From Paenibacillus bovis (GTDB taxonomy: Bacteria > Bacillota > Bacilli > Paenibacillales > Paenibacillaceae), in assembly GCF_001421015.2 (NCBI RefSeq), contig NZ_CP013023.1, forward strand, positions 1,791,501 to 1,855,500: a DNA stretch of 64,000 nucleotides, given 5' to 3'. Shown in pieces: positions 52,305-61,712 of this stretch. The notes under the pieces were generated by a model that saw only the letters and a list, made by a program, of their open reading frames with translations, was not told the origin of the DNA and searched no databases. Within the stretch, counting starts at the first letter, position 1. Every line of letters starts with the position of its first letter. Position numbers and translations under genes: made by a program.

Positions 52305-53192
52305 ATGGAACTGCTGCAGTTAAAATATTTCCAGACCGCTGCGTATACGGAGCATATTTCCAAAGCGGCTGCGCAGCTGAATATTGCCCAGCCTTCCCTG
52401 AGCCTAACGATCAAACGATTGGAAAATGAGTTGGGAACCAGCCTGTTCATACGCAAAGGAAGAAATATTCAGCTGAGTGCTTCCGGCAAAATTCTGCTCA
52501 AGCATGTAGACCGGATTTTTATGGAACTGGAAAATGCACAAAAGGAAATACAATCCGAGGAGCAGCTGATTACCAATACGATCCGGATCTCTATTTCCAA
52601 TCCGCGCTTTCTCTCCAGACTGATCACCGAATATATCAATCGCTATCCGGATGCCCAGGTGCAGCAGGGGATCAAAATGAAAAGCGATATCATCTCCTGT
52701 CTCAAAAAAGGAGAAATTGATCTAGGGATTGCAGGTCATCCGACCGAAGACGAGGAAATCGAGAGCTGCCTGCTGGTCGATGAGGATATTGTGCTGGTTC
52801 TGCCTGTGAATCACCGACTGGCCGGACAATCGGAACTTTCACTGGCTGAAGTCGCACATGAGCCTTTTATCTCGCTTGCCGACAACGAGGAATACAGTGA
52901 ATTTATCAAAAATCTGTGTGAACAGGCGGGCTTTGTCCCAAACAGCATTTTCGAAGTAGATTCGTATCTGCTCTCGGAAATTATCAAGGTCAACCAGGGC
53001 GTTACTTTGCTGCCGATTTCGGTCTGCAGACAGCTCCAGCTGGATTATGTTCAAATCGCCGATTTATCGCCTTCTTACTCGGTCAGTCTGTTCTGGGTAA
53101 GAGATAAATGGCTGTCCGATGCAGCCAGCAGCTTTCGCGATTTTATTATTCAGTACTATCGGGACAATCATGACATGTTCAAACTTCCTTAA
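52305..53192 (+). CDS. LysR-family transcriptional regulator
   Basis: 295 residues. The N-terminal helix-turn-helix is typical: MELLQLKYFQTAAYTEHISK, AAAQLNIAQPSLSLTIKRLE and GTSLFIRKGRNIQLSASGK. The C-terminal part is a standard effector-binding domain (IDLGIAGHPTEDEEIESCLL). AAGGAGC precedes the ATG. It is transcribed divergently from the decarboxylase/reductase pair with a 150-bp AT-rich region between, the usual arrangement for LysR control of neighbouring genes. The effector could be a keto acid, by inference only. Confidence 0.9.
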   Translation: MELLQLKYFQTAAYTEHISKAAAQLNIAQPSLSLTIKRLENELGTSLFIRKGRNIQLSASGKILLKHVDRIFMELENAQKEIQSEEQLITNTIRISISNPRFLSRLITEYINRYPDAQVQQGIKMKSDIISCLKKGEIDLGIAGHPTEDEEIESCLLVDEDIVLVLPVNHRLAGQSELSLAEVAHEPFISLADNEEYSEFIKNLCEQAGFVPNSIFEVDSYLLSEIIKVNQGVTLLPISVCRQLQLDYVQIADLSPSYSVSLFWVRDKWLSDAASSFRDFIIQYYRDNHDMFKLP

Positions 53193-53323
53193 TAGTGAAT
53201 AAGCTGTATTTTCCTGTTCGGGCAGACTCAGCTGTTGCCGCACCAAGATCAGAAGAACAGCCCAGATCTGTCCATAATTTTTTGCTCGTTTTATAATATA
53301 TTGAGTTACAATAAAGAATATAA

Positions 53324-53337
53324 TGTAAGCGCTTATA
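53324..53337. promoter_or_regulatory. cre-like site before a YesM/YesN pair
   Basis: TGTAAGCGCTTATA is near the cre consensus and lies 25 bp before the kinase start. It shares TGTAAGCGCTT with the site at 719. Confidence 0.55.
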
Positions 53338-53361
53338 TAAATAGGGAAGGAAGCTGCCGGT

Positions 53362-55248
53362 TTGAATTCATTGCGTAACAGGATACAGGAGATGTTCAGG
53401 CGCCTGAATGGACTATCGCTGCAAATTAGGTTGATTGTCGCCTACATCGTTGTTATTTTGCTGCCTACGGCAGGTATTTCCTATTATTCTTATCAGCAGA
53501 TTAATACGACGTATATACAGGATACCCGTCTCAAAAGTATCGATACCCTGCAAAACGAAAAGCAGACTATTTTGACACAGATCGAGACGATGGAACGTGC
53601 CGCCCAGCTGGCCGTGTCGGACAAGGCAGTCATTCAGTACCTGACAGAGGATGAGGATGCTTCTACAGCCGAATTGATCGAATTCAATAACAATTCGTTT
53701 GCCCGTCTTGCCCAGATTCAGATTAATAATCCGGCGATTCTGCATCTCCGGCTGTATAGCAACAGCCCCAACACTTATGAGATCTGGCCGATTATTCTGC
53801 ATGAAGATCGTACTGCCAATGCTCCATGGTACGGTCTGGCCAGAGGATTGGGCGACCGGGAAGCCTGGTATATGCAGCGAAGTGATCTGTCGCTCGATCA
53901 GGCTGACGGCAATCGTGTACTGGAACCCGATCCGCCCAAGCTATCGCTGCTGCGGGAGCTGGAGCTGCCGCGTGGTCATCATGCAGGCATGATCCAGGTA
54001 GATATGCGGCTGACCGATCTGGCTCCGCTGACGTTTGGACAGACGCAGGAAGAGAGCTCGCGTATGCTGCTGCTGGATGCGGGAGGCGGTCATATATCGT
54101 CTTATACGGAACAGAATCTGTATACCAAGCTGGCCGATCGGCTGCTCGCTACTGCCGATTCACAGAATAGTTCTGCCGCGGAATTGTCTGCCCAGTACAG
54201 AGCCGATGGGCAATCTTATCTGCTGACGAGTATTCCGGTAGAGCGGCTTGGTGCGCGGCTCGTCTATGCGGTATCCCTGGAGAAAATGCTGCAGGATACC
54301 GGGAGGGCACGTAATCTGATTATTCTGGCAACCGTGGGCTTTATCGTGCTGGTCTCGCTGATTACGTATGTGGCCAACTCGCTGATTCTCAAAAATCTGC
54401 GTAAGCTGACACAGGCGATGCAGCAGATGCGCAGAGGCGAATTCCCGCCCGTGGTGCAGGTGGACGGCGGCGGAGAGATCGGAGAGCTGGCGTACCATTT
54501 TAACCGGATGAATGGAACGATCAATGGATTGATTGCCCAGGCAGTGCGCAAGCAGGCTCTAATGAAAGAAGCCGAGCTGCGGACGCTGTACAGTCAGATT
54601 GACGCCCATTTTCTGTACAATACATTGGAAAATATCAAAATGCTGGCCGAGATCGAGGATCAACGGCAGATCTCCGACGCCCTCACATCGCTAGGCGGCA
54701 TGATGCGTTATAACTTCAAGTGGACCGGCGAATATGTGAAATTGGAAGAAGAGCTGCGCCATATCCGCAATTATATCGATGTAATGAATATCCGCTATGA
54801 TGACCCGGTAGAGCTGGAGCTTGATATCGCGCCGCCTGATAGGGAATTGATGCTGCTCAAAATGTCTTTGCAGCCGCTAGTAGAGAATGCTTTTAAACAT
54901 GCCTGGGATGAGTCTGCAGAAGTACGCTATTTGCTGATCCGTTCTGTGCAGCGAGAAGATGGAGTCATAACGATCATAGTCCAGGACAACGGAAAAGGCA
55001 TTCCGGCTCCGGAACTGGAACAGCTGCGTGCACGTATACGTGAAGCAGGAATCCGGCAGGAAGAGCTTCATGATGAACGGATAGTACAGACACCTAACAC
55101 CGCAGGTATCGGTCTGCAAAATGTAGAGCGGCGCATACGATTATTTTATGGAGAACAATATGGACTGCAGATTCATAGTATTGCCGGCTTGGGTACACAG
55201 GTGGAGCTGATCCTACCCAAACGAATTCAGGCAGGAGGAGGTAGCTAA
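53362..55248 (+). CDS. YesM-type sensor histidine kinase
   Basis: 628 residues from a TTG start after GGGAAGGAAG. Membrane segment 1 is LIVAYIVVILLPTAGISYYS; a sensor region of about 260 residues lies outside; segment 2 is LIILATVGFIVLVSLITYVA. A HAMP domain follows (LRKLTQAMQQMRRGEFPP). The kinase core has QIDAHFLYNTLENIKML with phosphoacceptor His 416 and the GHKL ATPase with SLQPLVENAFKHAW and VQDNGKGI. It precedes a YesN regulator by 2 bp. Such pairs in Paenibacillus commonly control nearby LplABC-type importers; the one at 45522-50110 is the closest candidate, but other genes lie between. Confidence 0.9.
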   Translation: MNSLRNRIQEMFRRLNGLSLQIRLIVAYIVVILLPTAGISYYSYQQINTTYIQDTRLKSIDTLQNEKQTILTQIETMERAAQLAVSDKAVIQYLTEDEDASTAELIEFNNNSFARLAQIQINNPAILHLRLYSNSPNTYEIWPIILHEDRTANAPWYGLARGLGDREAWYMQRSDLSLDQADGNRVLEPDPPKLSLLRELELPRGHHAGMIQVDMRLTDLAPLTFGQTQEESSRMLLLDAGGGHISSYTEQNLYTKLADRLLATADSQNSSAAELSAQYRADGQSYLLTSIPVERLGARLVYAVSLEKMLQDTGRARNLIILATVGFIVLVSLITYVANSLILKNLRKLTQAMQQMRRGEFPPVVQVDGGGEIGELAYHFNRMNGTINGLIAQAVRKQALMKEAELRTLYSQIDAHFLYNTLENIKMLAEIEDQRQISDALTSLGGMMRYNFKWTGEYVKLEEELRHIRNYIDVMNIRYDDPVELELDIAPPDRELMLLKMSLQPLVENAFKHAWDESAEVRYLLIRSVQREDGVITIIVQDNGKGIPAPELEQLRARIREAGIRQEELHDERIVQTPNTAGIGLQNVERRIRLFYGEQYGLQIHSIAGLGTQVELILPKRIQAGGGS

Positions 55249-55250
55249 AT

Positions 55251-56816
55251 ATGAGACAGTTATTGATCGTGGATGATGAGAAGAATATCCGGCAGGGGCT
55301 GCAGGTGATGATTGAACGTGAATTTCCCGGCCAATATGAGACGTATGGTGTTCGTAACGGTCAGGAGGCATTGGAGCGGCTGCAAGTACAGCCGGTAGAT
55401 ATTCTTATCACGGATATCCGTATGCCGGTGCTGGATGGAATCGGCATGCTGGAACAGCTGCGCGCGATGAGACAATCTATAGTACAACCCTGTGTCATTG
55501 TATTGAGTGGGTATGATGATTTTGAATATGCCAAAGCCGCGATCCGGTACCAGGTACGCGAATATATGCTCAAGCCGATCCGTCGGGAAGATTTGTTTGA
55601 AGCGCTGCAGCGAATTAGTGAAGAACTGCAGCAGCAGGATCTGGTCGATCGCCAGCTGGAGGAAGCTGCCCGGTATCGACAGCAGCAGCAGGAAGAGCAG
55701 CTGTCTGCTCTGCTGTATGAGTATCCTGTCGAAAACAAGCTATCTGCCGAATCTGTAGCAGCGCATATGCTGCCCGCGGATTATCATGTCTGTGTATTTC
55801 AATACAGGGATATCCACGGTCAGGTGGTCAACCGTCAGGAATTAAGGTTGCTGCTGGAACGATTGGCTGAACAGTCCCTATGCGCCATAGTAGAACTGCA
55901 TGACCAGGAGGGACGGCTGGTCTGGATCGTGCCTGAACAGGAGCGGACACTGCTGCAGTCACTCGCTGAAGCAGCTGACCGCAGAGAAGTGCCCGGATTG
56001 CAGTTTGGTGTAAGTACGAAAGGACAGGGAACCGAGCAGCTGGCACAATGTTACCGGGAAGCTTGTACAGCGCTGGAGCAGGGCTTTTTCTATCCGGGAT
56101 TCTACCTACTAAGTTATGAACCTGCCAAGGCAGGAGCGGTTCGACTGGAACTGCCGGAAGAGCAGATCCGGCTGCTTGGCAATATTCTTGGTACGGGACG
56201 TAATCAGGAGATCAGCAGCAGATTGCAGGCTATTTTTCATATGGATGATCTGCACGGACTCACTGTCCATTATGTAGAGGAAGTATCGCGGCAGATCAAC
56301 GAATCGATCATGGATGAGGTATTCCGTCATTATGGCGAACCTTCTATCGAAATTATACGATTGTATCAGCGAACATGCAGCCTGCAGCGTTACCGGTATT
56401 TCCGGGAATATTACCGGGATCTGGAGAGTCTGCTTATTTGTCTGGATGACTATATCAGTAAGCTTCGGCTTGTACACAGTGAACATCGCCAGCTGCGCGA
56501 GGCCGTAGAATTTATTCATGCCCATTATGATCGGCCGCTGAATATGGCCATGGTCAGCAATCATGTATCGCTGAACTACTCCTATTTCAGTGAAGCGTTC
56601 AAAGCGTATACCGGCGAGAACTTTGTCCTGTATCTCAAAAAGGTACGTATCGGCAAAGCCAAGGAATTGCTGGCAGACAGCCCCTGGAAACTGTCGGATA
56701 TTGGCGAAATGGTGGGCTTTGAGAATACACGGCATTTCTCCCGTGTTTTTCGCGAACTGGAAGGCATTCCACCACAGGACTATAGGGCCAAAATTCAGCT
56801 GCGCTCTACAATATAG
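55251..56816 (+). CDS. YesN-type response regulator with AraC domain
   Basis: 521 residues. The receiver domain has D8, D9, phosphoacceptor D55 (LITDIRMPVLDG) and K107-like YMLKPIRR. A middle region of about 270 residues is followed by an AraC-type DNA-binding domain from about residue 420: HYDRPLNMAMVSNHVSLNYS, YFSEAFKAYTGENF, KVRIGKAKELLADSPWKLSD and IGEMVGFENTRHFSRVF. It follows the kinase gene by 2 bp, so the two are cotranscribed. The middle region includes Gln-rich stretches (RQQQQEEQLSA) and is probably a helical linker. Targets are unknown. Confidence 0.9.
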   Translation: MRQLLIVDDEKNIRQGLQVMIEREFPGQYETYGVRNGQEALERLQVQPVDILITDIRMPVLDGIGMLEQLRAMRQSIVQPCVIVLSGYDDFEYAKAAIRYQVREYMLKPIRREDLFEALQRISEELQQQDLVDRQLEEAARYRQQQQEEQLSALLYEYPVENKLSAESVAAHMLPADYHVCVFQYRDIHGQVVNRQELRLLLERLAEQSLCAIVELHDQEGRLVWIVPEQERTLLQSLAEAADRREVPGLQFGVSTKGQGTEQLAQCYREACTALEQGFFYPGFYLLSYEPAKAGAVRLELPEEQIRLLGNILGTGRNQEISSRLQAIFHMDDLHGLTVHYVEEVSRQINESIMDEVFRHYGEPSIEIIRLYQRTCSLQRYRYFREYYRDLESLLICLDDYISKLRLVHSEHRQLREAVEFIHAHYDRPLNMAMVSNHVSLNYSYFSEAFKAYTGENFVLYLKKVRIGKAKELLADSPWKLSDIGEMVGFENTRHFSRVFRELEGIPPQDYRAKIQLRSTI

Positions 56817-56992
56817 CCTGAATCAACCGACATATTAATCATACCTAATTATGAAATATATGGAAAAATATTTACTTATTGATTATCCGTTTGCAATATA
56901 AATTATTTGAAGTAAAATAGTTGGGTAACCAACAAAATCATCTCTGTATATTGCAGAGTGACGAATATGGAGAACATACTGGAGGCGTTCTT

Positions 56993-59860
56993 GTGCTTAG
57001 AAGCGCAAAGTGGAGTATACGCACCAAGATTGTAGCCGGTTATATTGTCATTATCCTGTGTCTTGGCCTTGTATTGACGATGATGTCCAGCCGGATGAGC
57101 CAGCTGGAAGCAGAGAATCGTTACATCAATGATCATGATCTGGAAGTGCATAATCTGACCAACGCACTGGAGAAGCATGTGCTGGATATGGAGACCGGAC
57201 AACGCGGATATGCGCTGACGGGCAACGAGAATTATCTGACACCTTATAATGATGCTGCCGTGCAGTGGGAGTCGGACTATAACGAGCTCTATTCTCTGGT
57301 AGCGGATAATTCTCTACAGCAGAGTAATCTGGGTACGATCAAGACAGGTATTCAGACATGGATTGATGAAGCAGGCGACAAAGTCATTGATCTCAAGCGT
57401 GAAGGAAATACCGCTGCAGTAACGGAGTTTTTTGCCAGTGACCCTGGCAAGCAGCAGATTGATCAGCTGCGTACGGAGCTGGATGCATTCCGCAACAACG
57501 AGAAAATGCTGACGGCCGCACGAATCGAGAATACCGCAGCCAGCAATGAGCGGCTGCTGAATATCATGATGGTACTGTGGGCGGTACTGGCTGCCGTATC
57601 GATTGCTACCGCACTACTGATCTCCAACCGTATCGTACGTACGATCAAGGATGTTACCGAGACGGTAAAGGATATTGCATCCGGTGGTAATCTGAACAAA
57701 CGGGTAGAGATCAAGACTGCTGATGAAGTGGGCGATCTGGGCGAAGCTGCCAATGAACTGCTGGATCATGTGCAGCATGAGAACTGGGTCAAGGATCAGA
57801 TCGCTGTAGCGGCTACCAAGTTCCAGGAATCGACGGATATTCATGTGTTGTCCTCGGTTCTGCTGACCAAAGTAAACAAATGGTTCAAAGCGCCTTATGG
57901 GGTCGTTTATGTCGATCAGGGCAAGGAAGACTGGAACAAAACCGCTTCATTTGCTGTAGAAAGCCATGATGCGGATATCGCTTTGCAGCATATTCGGCAG
58001 GGAGAAGGACTTGCCGGTCAGTGTATTACCGAACGGCGTGTGCTGGAAATGTATCCTTTGCCGGCAGGTTATACCAAAATCGTCAGCTCCGGACTGGGTA
58101 GTACCGAGCTGCAGGCGATGATCGCGGCTCCGATTATTTTTGAAGGCAAAGTTATTGCTGTAGCCGAGTTCGCACTCGTTAATCCGTTGACTGCCGAGGA
58201 GCACACACTGCTCCAGCAGCTGATCGATATTTTTGCGGTCACCCTGAATTCGGTGAAAATGCGGATGGAAGTCGAACAGCTGTACAGGGATTCCCAATCG
58301 CTGAACCACGAGCTGCAGGTTCAGTCGGAAGAACTGCAGGTACAATCCGAAGAACTGCAGGCGCAGACCGAAGAGCTGCAAATGCAGGCAGAAGAACAGC
58401 AAATACTCAACGAACGTCTGGAGCAGGGCAAGCTGGCTGCCGAGAGTACAGCGATCGAGCTGGACAAATATGCTCAGCAACTGCAGGTGAGCTCGCGCTA
58501 CAAATCGGAGTTCCTGGCGAATATGTCGCATGAGCTGCGTACACCACTGAACAGCATGCTGATCCTGTCCCAGATTCTGTCGGAGAACAGCAGCAATACA
58601 CTCACCTCCAAAGAGCAGGAATATGCGTCGATCATTCATTCTTCCGGTAAGGATCTGCTGAATCTGATCAATGATATTCTTGATCTGTCCAAGGTGGAAG
58701 CAGGCAAAATGCAGATCGAGATCAATCCGATCAGCATAAGCTCCATGGCAGAGCAGATGGAGCGCAGCTTCAAGGAAACAGCATCCCTGCGGGACCTGTA
58801 TTTCAAAGTGCATGTAGAAGACAATGTGCCGGATATCATCTATTCGGATGAACTGCGCATTCAGCAGGTCCTGCGTAATCTGCTATCCAACGCATTCAAG
58901 TTTACCCAGACCGGCGGCGTCACGATGACTATCGAAAAAGTCGGCCGGGTGCAGACGTCTGAATATCAGAGCAGTCAGCCGATGATCGCTTTTAGTGTCA
59001 GCGATACGGGTATCGGTATTTCTGCCGAGAACCGTCAGGTGATTTTTGAAGCGTTCCGTCAGGCGGATGGTGCGACTGCCCGCAAATATGGCGGTACCGG
59101 TCTTGGACTGTCGATTTCTTCCCAGCTCGCTCATCTGCTCGGTGGAGAAATCAATGTCGAGAGCAAACTGAATGAAGGCAGTACCTTTACCTTCTATATT
59201 CCATGCGCGGTTACCGATCCGCATACGGAGAATGAGATGTTTGACCTCAATGAACCGATGCATCTGAACCGCACGGTATTTATGGAAGAAGGCAATATGG
59301 TATCGGCGGATTCTTATGAGCATTATACATTTGCCTACGAATCCGAAGTACGGGAAACAGAACTGGTAGAAGAAGAAATTGCACTGGCCGAGCGGACGAC
59401 GACTTTTGAATCCGTCCAGGAACTGCTCACTCCGCAGCCGCCAGCAGAAGCCCAGGAAATACTGGCAGGCAAAAAAATTCTGATCGTTGATGACGATATT
59501 CGCAATGTCTATGCGCTGACCAGTATGCTGGAGCGCTACAATATGAATATTGTTATTTCCCAGAATGGCCGGGACGCCCTGGAAATTCTGCATATGGATC
59601 AGCATATCGATCTGATCCTGATGGATATCATGATGCCGGAGATGGATGGCTATGAGACGATGAAAACGGTCCGCAACCTGTATGGGTATGCCGATGTACC
59701 AATTATCGTATTAACTGCCAAAGCAATGAAAGAAGACCGTGAGAAAAGTATTCAGGCTGGAGCTACAGATTATATGAGTAAGCCGCTGCAAATGCAGGAA
59801 GTACTGCAGCGCATCCGCTACTGGCTGCACCAGACCAATGTACGATATTCTGCACGTTAA
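56993..59860 (+). CDS. Hybrid sensor histidine kinase: CHASE3-HAMP-GAF-HisKA-HATPase-REC
   Basis: 955 residues. The first membrane segment (IVAGYIVIILCLGLVLTMM) is followed by a CHASE3 domain (METGQRGYALTGNENYL) and a second segment (MMVLWAVLAAVSIATALLIS). HAMP comes next, then a GAF domain at about 270-425. A coiled coil with four near-repeats of SEELQxQ (about 440-475) leads to HisKA with NMSHELRTPLN (His 513), an ATPase with NLLSNAFKFTQ and GTGLGLSIS, and a C-terminal receiver with D878 (LILMDIMMPEMDG). The GTG at 56993, 7 nt after GGAGG, is the best start; a longer frame from 56921 is unsupported. No separate regulator or phosphotransfer protein is adjacent. Confidence 0.9.
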   Translation: MLRSAKWSIRTKIVAGYIVIILCLGLVLTMMSSRMSQLEAENRYINDHDLEVHNLTNALEKHVLDMETGQRGYALTGNENYLTPYNDAAVQWESDYNELYSLVADNSLQQSNLGTIKTGIQTWIDEAGDKVIDLKREGNTAAVTEFFASDPGKQQIDQLRTELDAFRNNEKMLTAARIENTAASNERLLNIMMVLWAVLAAVSIATALLISNRIVRTIKDVTETVKDIASGGNLNKRVEIKTADEVGDLGEAANELLDHVQHENWVKDQIAVAATKFQESTDIHVLSSVLLTKVNKWFKAPYGVVYVDQGKEDWNKTASFAVESHDADIALQHIRQGEGLAGQCITERRVLEMYPLPAGYTKIVSSGLGSTELQAMIAAPIIFEGKVIAVAEFALVNPLTAEEHTLLQQLIDIFAVTLNSVKMRMEVEQLYRDSQSLNHELQVQSEELQVQSEELQAQTEELQMQAEEQQILNERLEQGKLAAESTAIELDKYAQQLQVSSRYKSEFLANMSHELRTPLNSMLILSQILSENSSNTLTSKEQEYASIIHSSGKDLLNLINDILDLSKVEAGKMQIEINPISISSMAEQMERSFKETASLRDLYFKVHVEDNVPDIIYSDELRIQQVLRNLLSNAFKFTQTGGVTMTIEKVGRVQTSEYQSSQPMIAFSVSDTGIGISAENRQVIFEAFRQADGATARKYGGTGLGLSISSQLAHLLGGEINVESKLNEGSTFTFYIPCAVTDPHTENEMFDLNEPMHLNRTVFMEEGNMVSADSYEHYTFAYESEVRETELVEEEIALAERTTTFESVQELLTPQPPAEAQEILAGKKILIVDDDIRNVYALTSMLERYNMNIVISQNGRDALEILHMDQHIDLILMDIMMPEMDGYETMKTVRNLYGYADVPIIVLTAKAMKEDREKSIQAGATDYMSKPLQMQEVLQRIRYWLHQTNVRYSAR

Positions 59861-59872
59861 TACATTATCAGC

Positions 59873-59912
59873 GAAGTTTGCGTGATCCCCGGATCCGCAA
59901 ACTTCTTTTTTT
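59873..59912 (+). terminator. Rho-independent terminator of the hybrid kinase gene
   Basis: GAAGTTTGCG pairs with CGCAAACTTC around a small loop and is followed by TTTTTTT. Confidence 0.9.
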
Positions 59913-59966
59913 ATGGACAATTGGCTAAAAATAACGTTAAATATACAAAATGACTCAGTTAGTTAT

Positions 59967-59993
59967 TAAAAAGTTTGAATATCATCCGATAAT
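59967..59993 (+). promoter_or_regulatory. SigD-like promoter candidate
   Basis: TAAA (59967-59970), a 15-bp spacer and CCGATAAT (59986-59993) are near the flagellar SigD consensus TAAA-N15-(G)CCGATAT. It is about 175 bp before the first Ser/Thr-rich protein gene. The rest of the gap from 59913 to 60169 has no gene. Confidence 0.45.
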
Positions 59994-60169
59994 ACATTTG
60001 TAGGTCTAAATACCCTATAAAAATAATGAATAAATGGGTTTAAATGACTACAAAATGGGGTGGGTGAACGGAATCTTTATGACTTTCCATTATCTGAACA
60101 GGGGTTGGATAATAGATAGACCATAGGGTAACCCACGTCTGGCCAACATTACTGAAAGGAAGAATCTGT

Positions 60170-61210
60170 ATGAATATAAGCTCTGCCGTTAATTATCCCT
60201 CTGCCGGTACATCCTCTTATTATCCCAAAAATACAGTAAGTACTGAATCGCAGTCAGATACTGCCACTACTGCAGGGATCGAAGATCCACAGCTACAGGC
60301 TGAAAAAGCCAAAGAGCAAAAAGCCAGGGATCGCAAAGCGGAGGATCAGAAGAATCAGGATAAGCAGGCTGAAGAGCAAAAGCTCCAAAAGCAGGCACAT
60401 TACAAAAAAGAAGATCGCATCAAAGAAACCAAACAGAAAGATAGCGATCAATTCCTGCAAAATCAGCAGCAGCAAAATGAAGAAAGTAGCGAGATCGCTT
60501 CGGATATGCTGGCACAAAACGCCTATATTCAGATGGGCGCGCAGGCTAATCTGCCGATTACCAAAGACAATTACGAGGAAGCCATCAAGCATCTGGCAGC
60601 TCGCGGTTTCCAGGTCAAGCTAGAAGAAGACAAACTCAGCATCTCGTCCAGACTGCATCAACTCAAGCTGGAAATCAGCAAAGAATCGTATAATCAATAT
60701 GTAAATACGACATCCCGTTCGGCTGCAGAAGAACAGACAGATAATCAAACTGCCGAACCTGTCGCTGATTCATCCACTATAGTTACAAGCAATCACTCGT
60801 CGGCAGGTACTTATACGCCACCACCGTCTGCAGTTTCAACAGCCAGTGAACCGAAAGGCAATACAGCAAATGCAGAGCCATCTCCGCAGCCTGTAACCCG
60901 TACAGAAGCAGCAAATGATAGTAATGGTGCATCGACAACACAGGAAGAATCTACAGCCGCTGCATCTGCCGCTCCACCACAGAATGAGCCTACGCCTGCT
61001 GTATCTGCCGCTCCATCGCAGAGTGATTCTACACCTGCTGCATCTTCCACTCCAGCACAGAGTGATTCTGCAGCTCCTGCATCTACAGGTACAAGCAGCA
61101 GTCCGACTTCGACTCCATCGACCACATCGACCACCGATAGTCCAACCGCCGCAAGTGCAACGAAAGGTACAAATAATGGCAAAGCCACATTGGTACCGGG
61201 TCTGCTGTAA
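60170..61210 (+). CDS. Ser/Thr/Ala/Pro-rich protein, paralogue 1
   Basis: 346 residues, no signal peptide or membrane segment, starting MNISSAVNYPSAG. Residues 42-100 are very rich in Lys, Glu and Gln (a charged coiled-coil-like region). Residues 129-178 form a conserved block, LPITKDNYEEAIKHLAARGF through LHQLKLEISKESYNQYV. Residues 180-346 are low-complexity Ser/Thr/Ala/Pro sequence with repeats of the form APSQSDSTPAAS. The conserved block and domain order recur in the next gene. AAAGGAAG precedes the ATG. I do not recognise the family. The style resembles secreted-by-flagellum or surface proteins, which would fit the SigD-like promoter, but that is inference. Confidence 0.7.
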   Translation: MNISSAVNYPSAGTSSYYPKNTVSTESQSDTATTAGIEDPQLQAEKAKEQKARDRKAEDQKNQDKQAEEQKLQKQAHYKKEDRIKETKQKDSDQFLQNQQQQNEESSEIASDMLAQNAYIQMGAQANLPITKDNYEEAIKHLAARGFQVKLEEDKLSISSRLHQLKLEISKESYNQYVNTTSRSAAEEQTDNQTAEPVADSSTIVTSNHSSAGTYTPPPSAVSTASEPKGNTANAEPSPQPVTRTEAANDSNGASTTQEESTAAASAAPPQNEPTPAVSAAPSQSDSTPAASSTPAQSDSAAPASTGTSSSPTSTPSTTSTTDSPTAASATKGTNNGKATLVPGLL

Positions 61211-61281
61211 TTTATAATTAGAGTCACTATAGTGCTACAGTGTAGCTGTATAACAATAATTGTATACCCTATGTATTTCAG

Positions 61282-61320
61282 GCCTCATACCGTTCCTTTG
61301 GGACAGTATGAGGCTTTTTT
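61282..61320 (+). terminator. Rho-independent terminator
   Basis: GCCTCATAC and GTATGAGGC form a 9-bp stem with a 13-nt loop followed by TTTTTT. In the following gap to 61712 a second weak hairpin AAACCCTTgtctataAAGGGTTT (61483-61505) occurs; nothing else is supported. Confidence 0.88.
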
Positions 61321-61712
61321 GTTTTGAAAATTAGCTAGGTCTTTGTACCCTTATTAAATGCTGAGAAAGAAACCGGAAAAACGACTTTTCCAGAAAAATG
61401 CGCCGTCATTTTTCGACTTTTGGATTGCGTAAGTATGTATAAATTATTAAAAGAGAGATTGAAAACGAAAATGTAAGTTTCCAAACCCTTGTCTATAAAG
61501 GGTTTTACAGCATATTATCAAAATTGGTTAATAATTACAATTTATAGACTAAAGTCCCTTGATAACCAACTGGATAAATAGTAAATTATTACCAATATAA
61601 GTAGAACGATATACCTGTTATGTATATTCATTAGAAATTGACAATCCATCATATCTTAGTCGCCTATCCAGGATCGAATTTATATATTAACAAGACAAAG
61701 GAGAATGACCCC

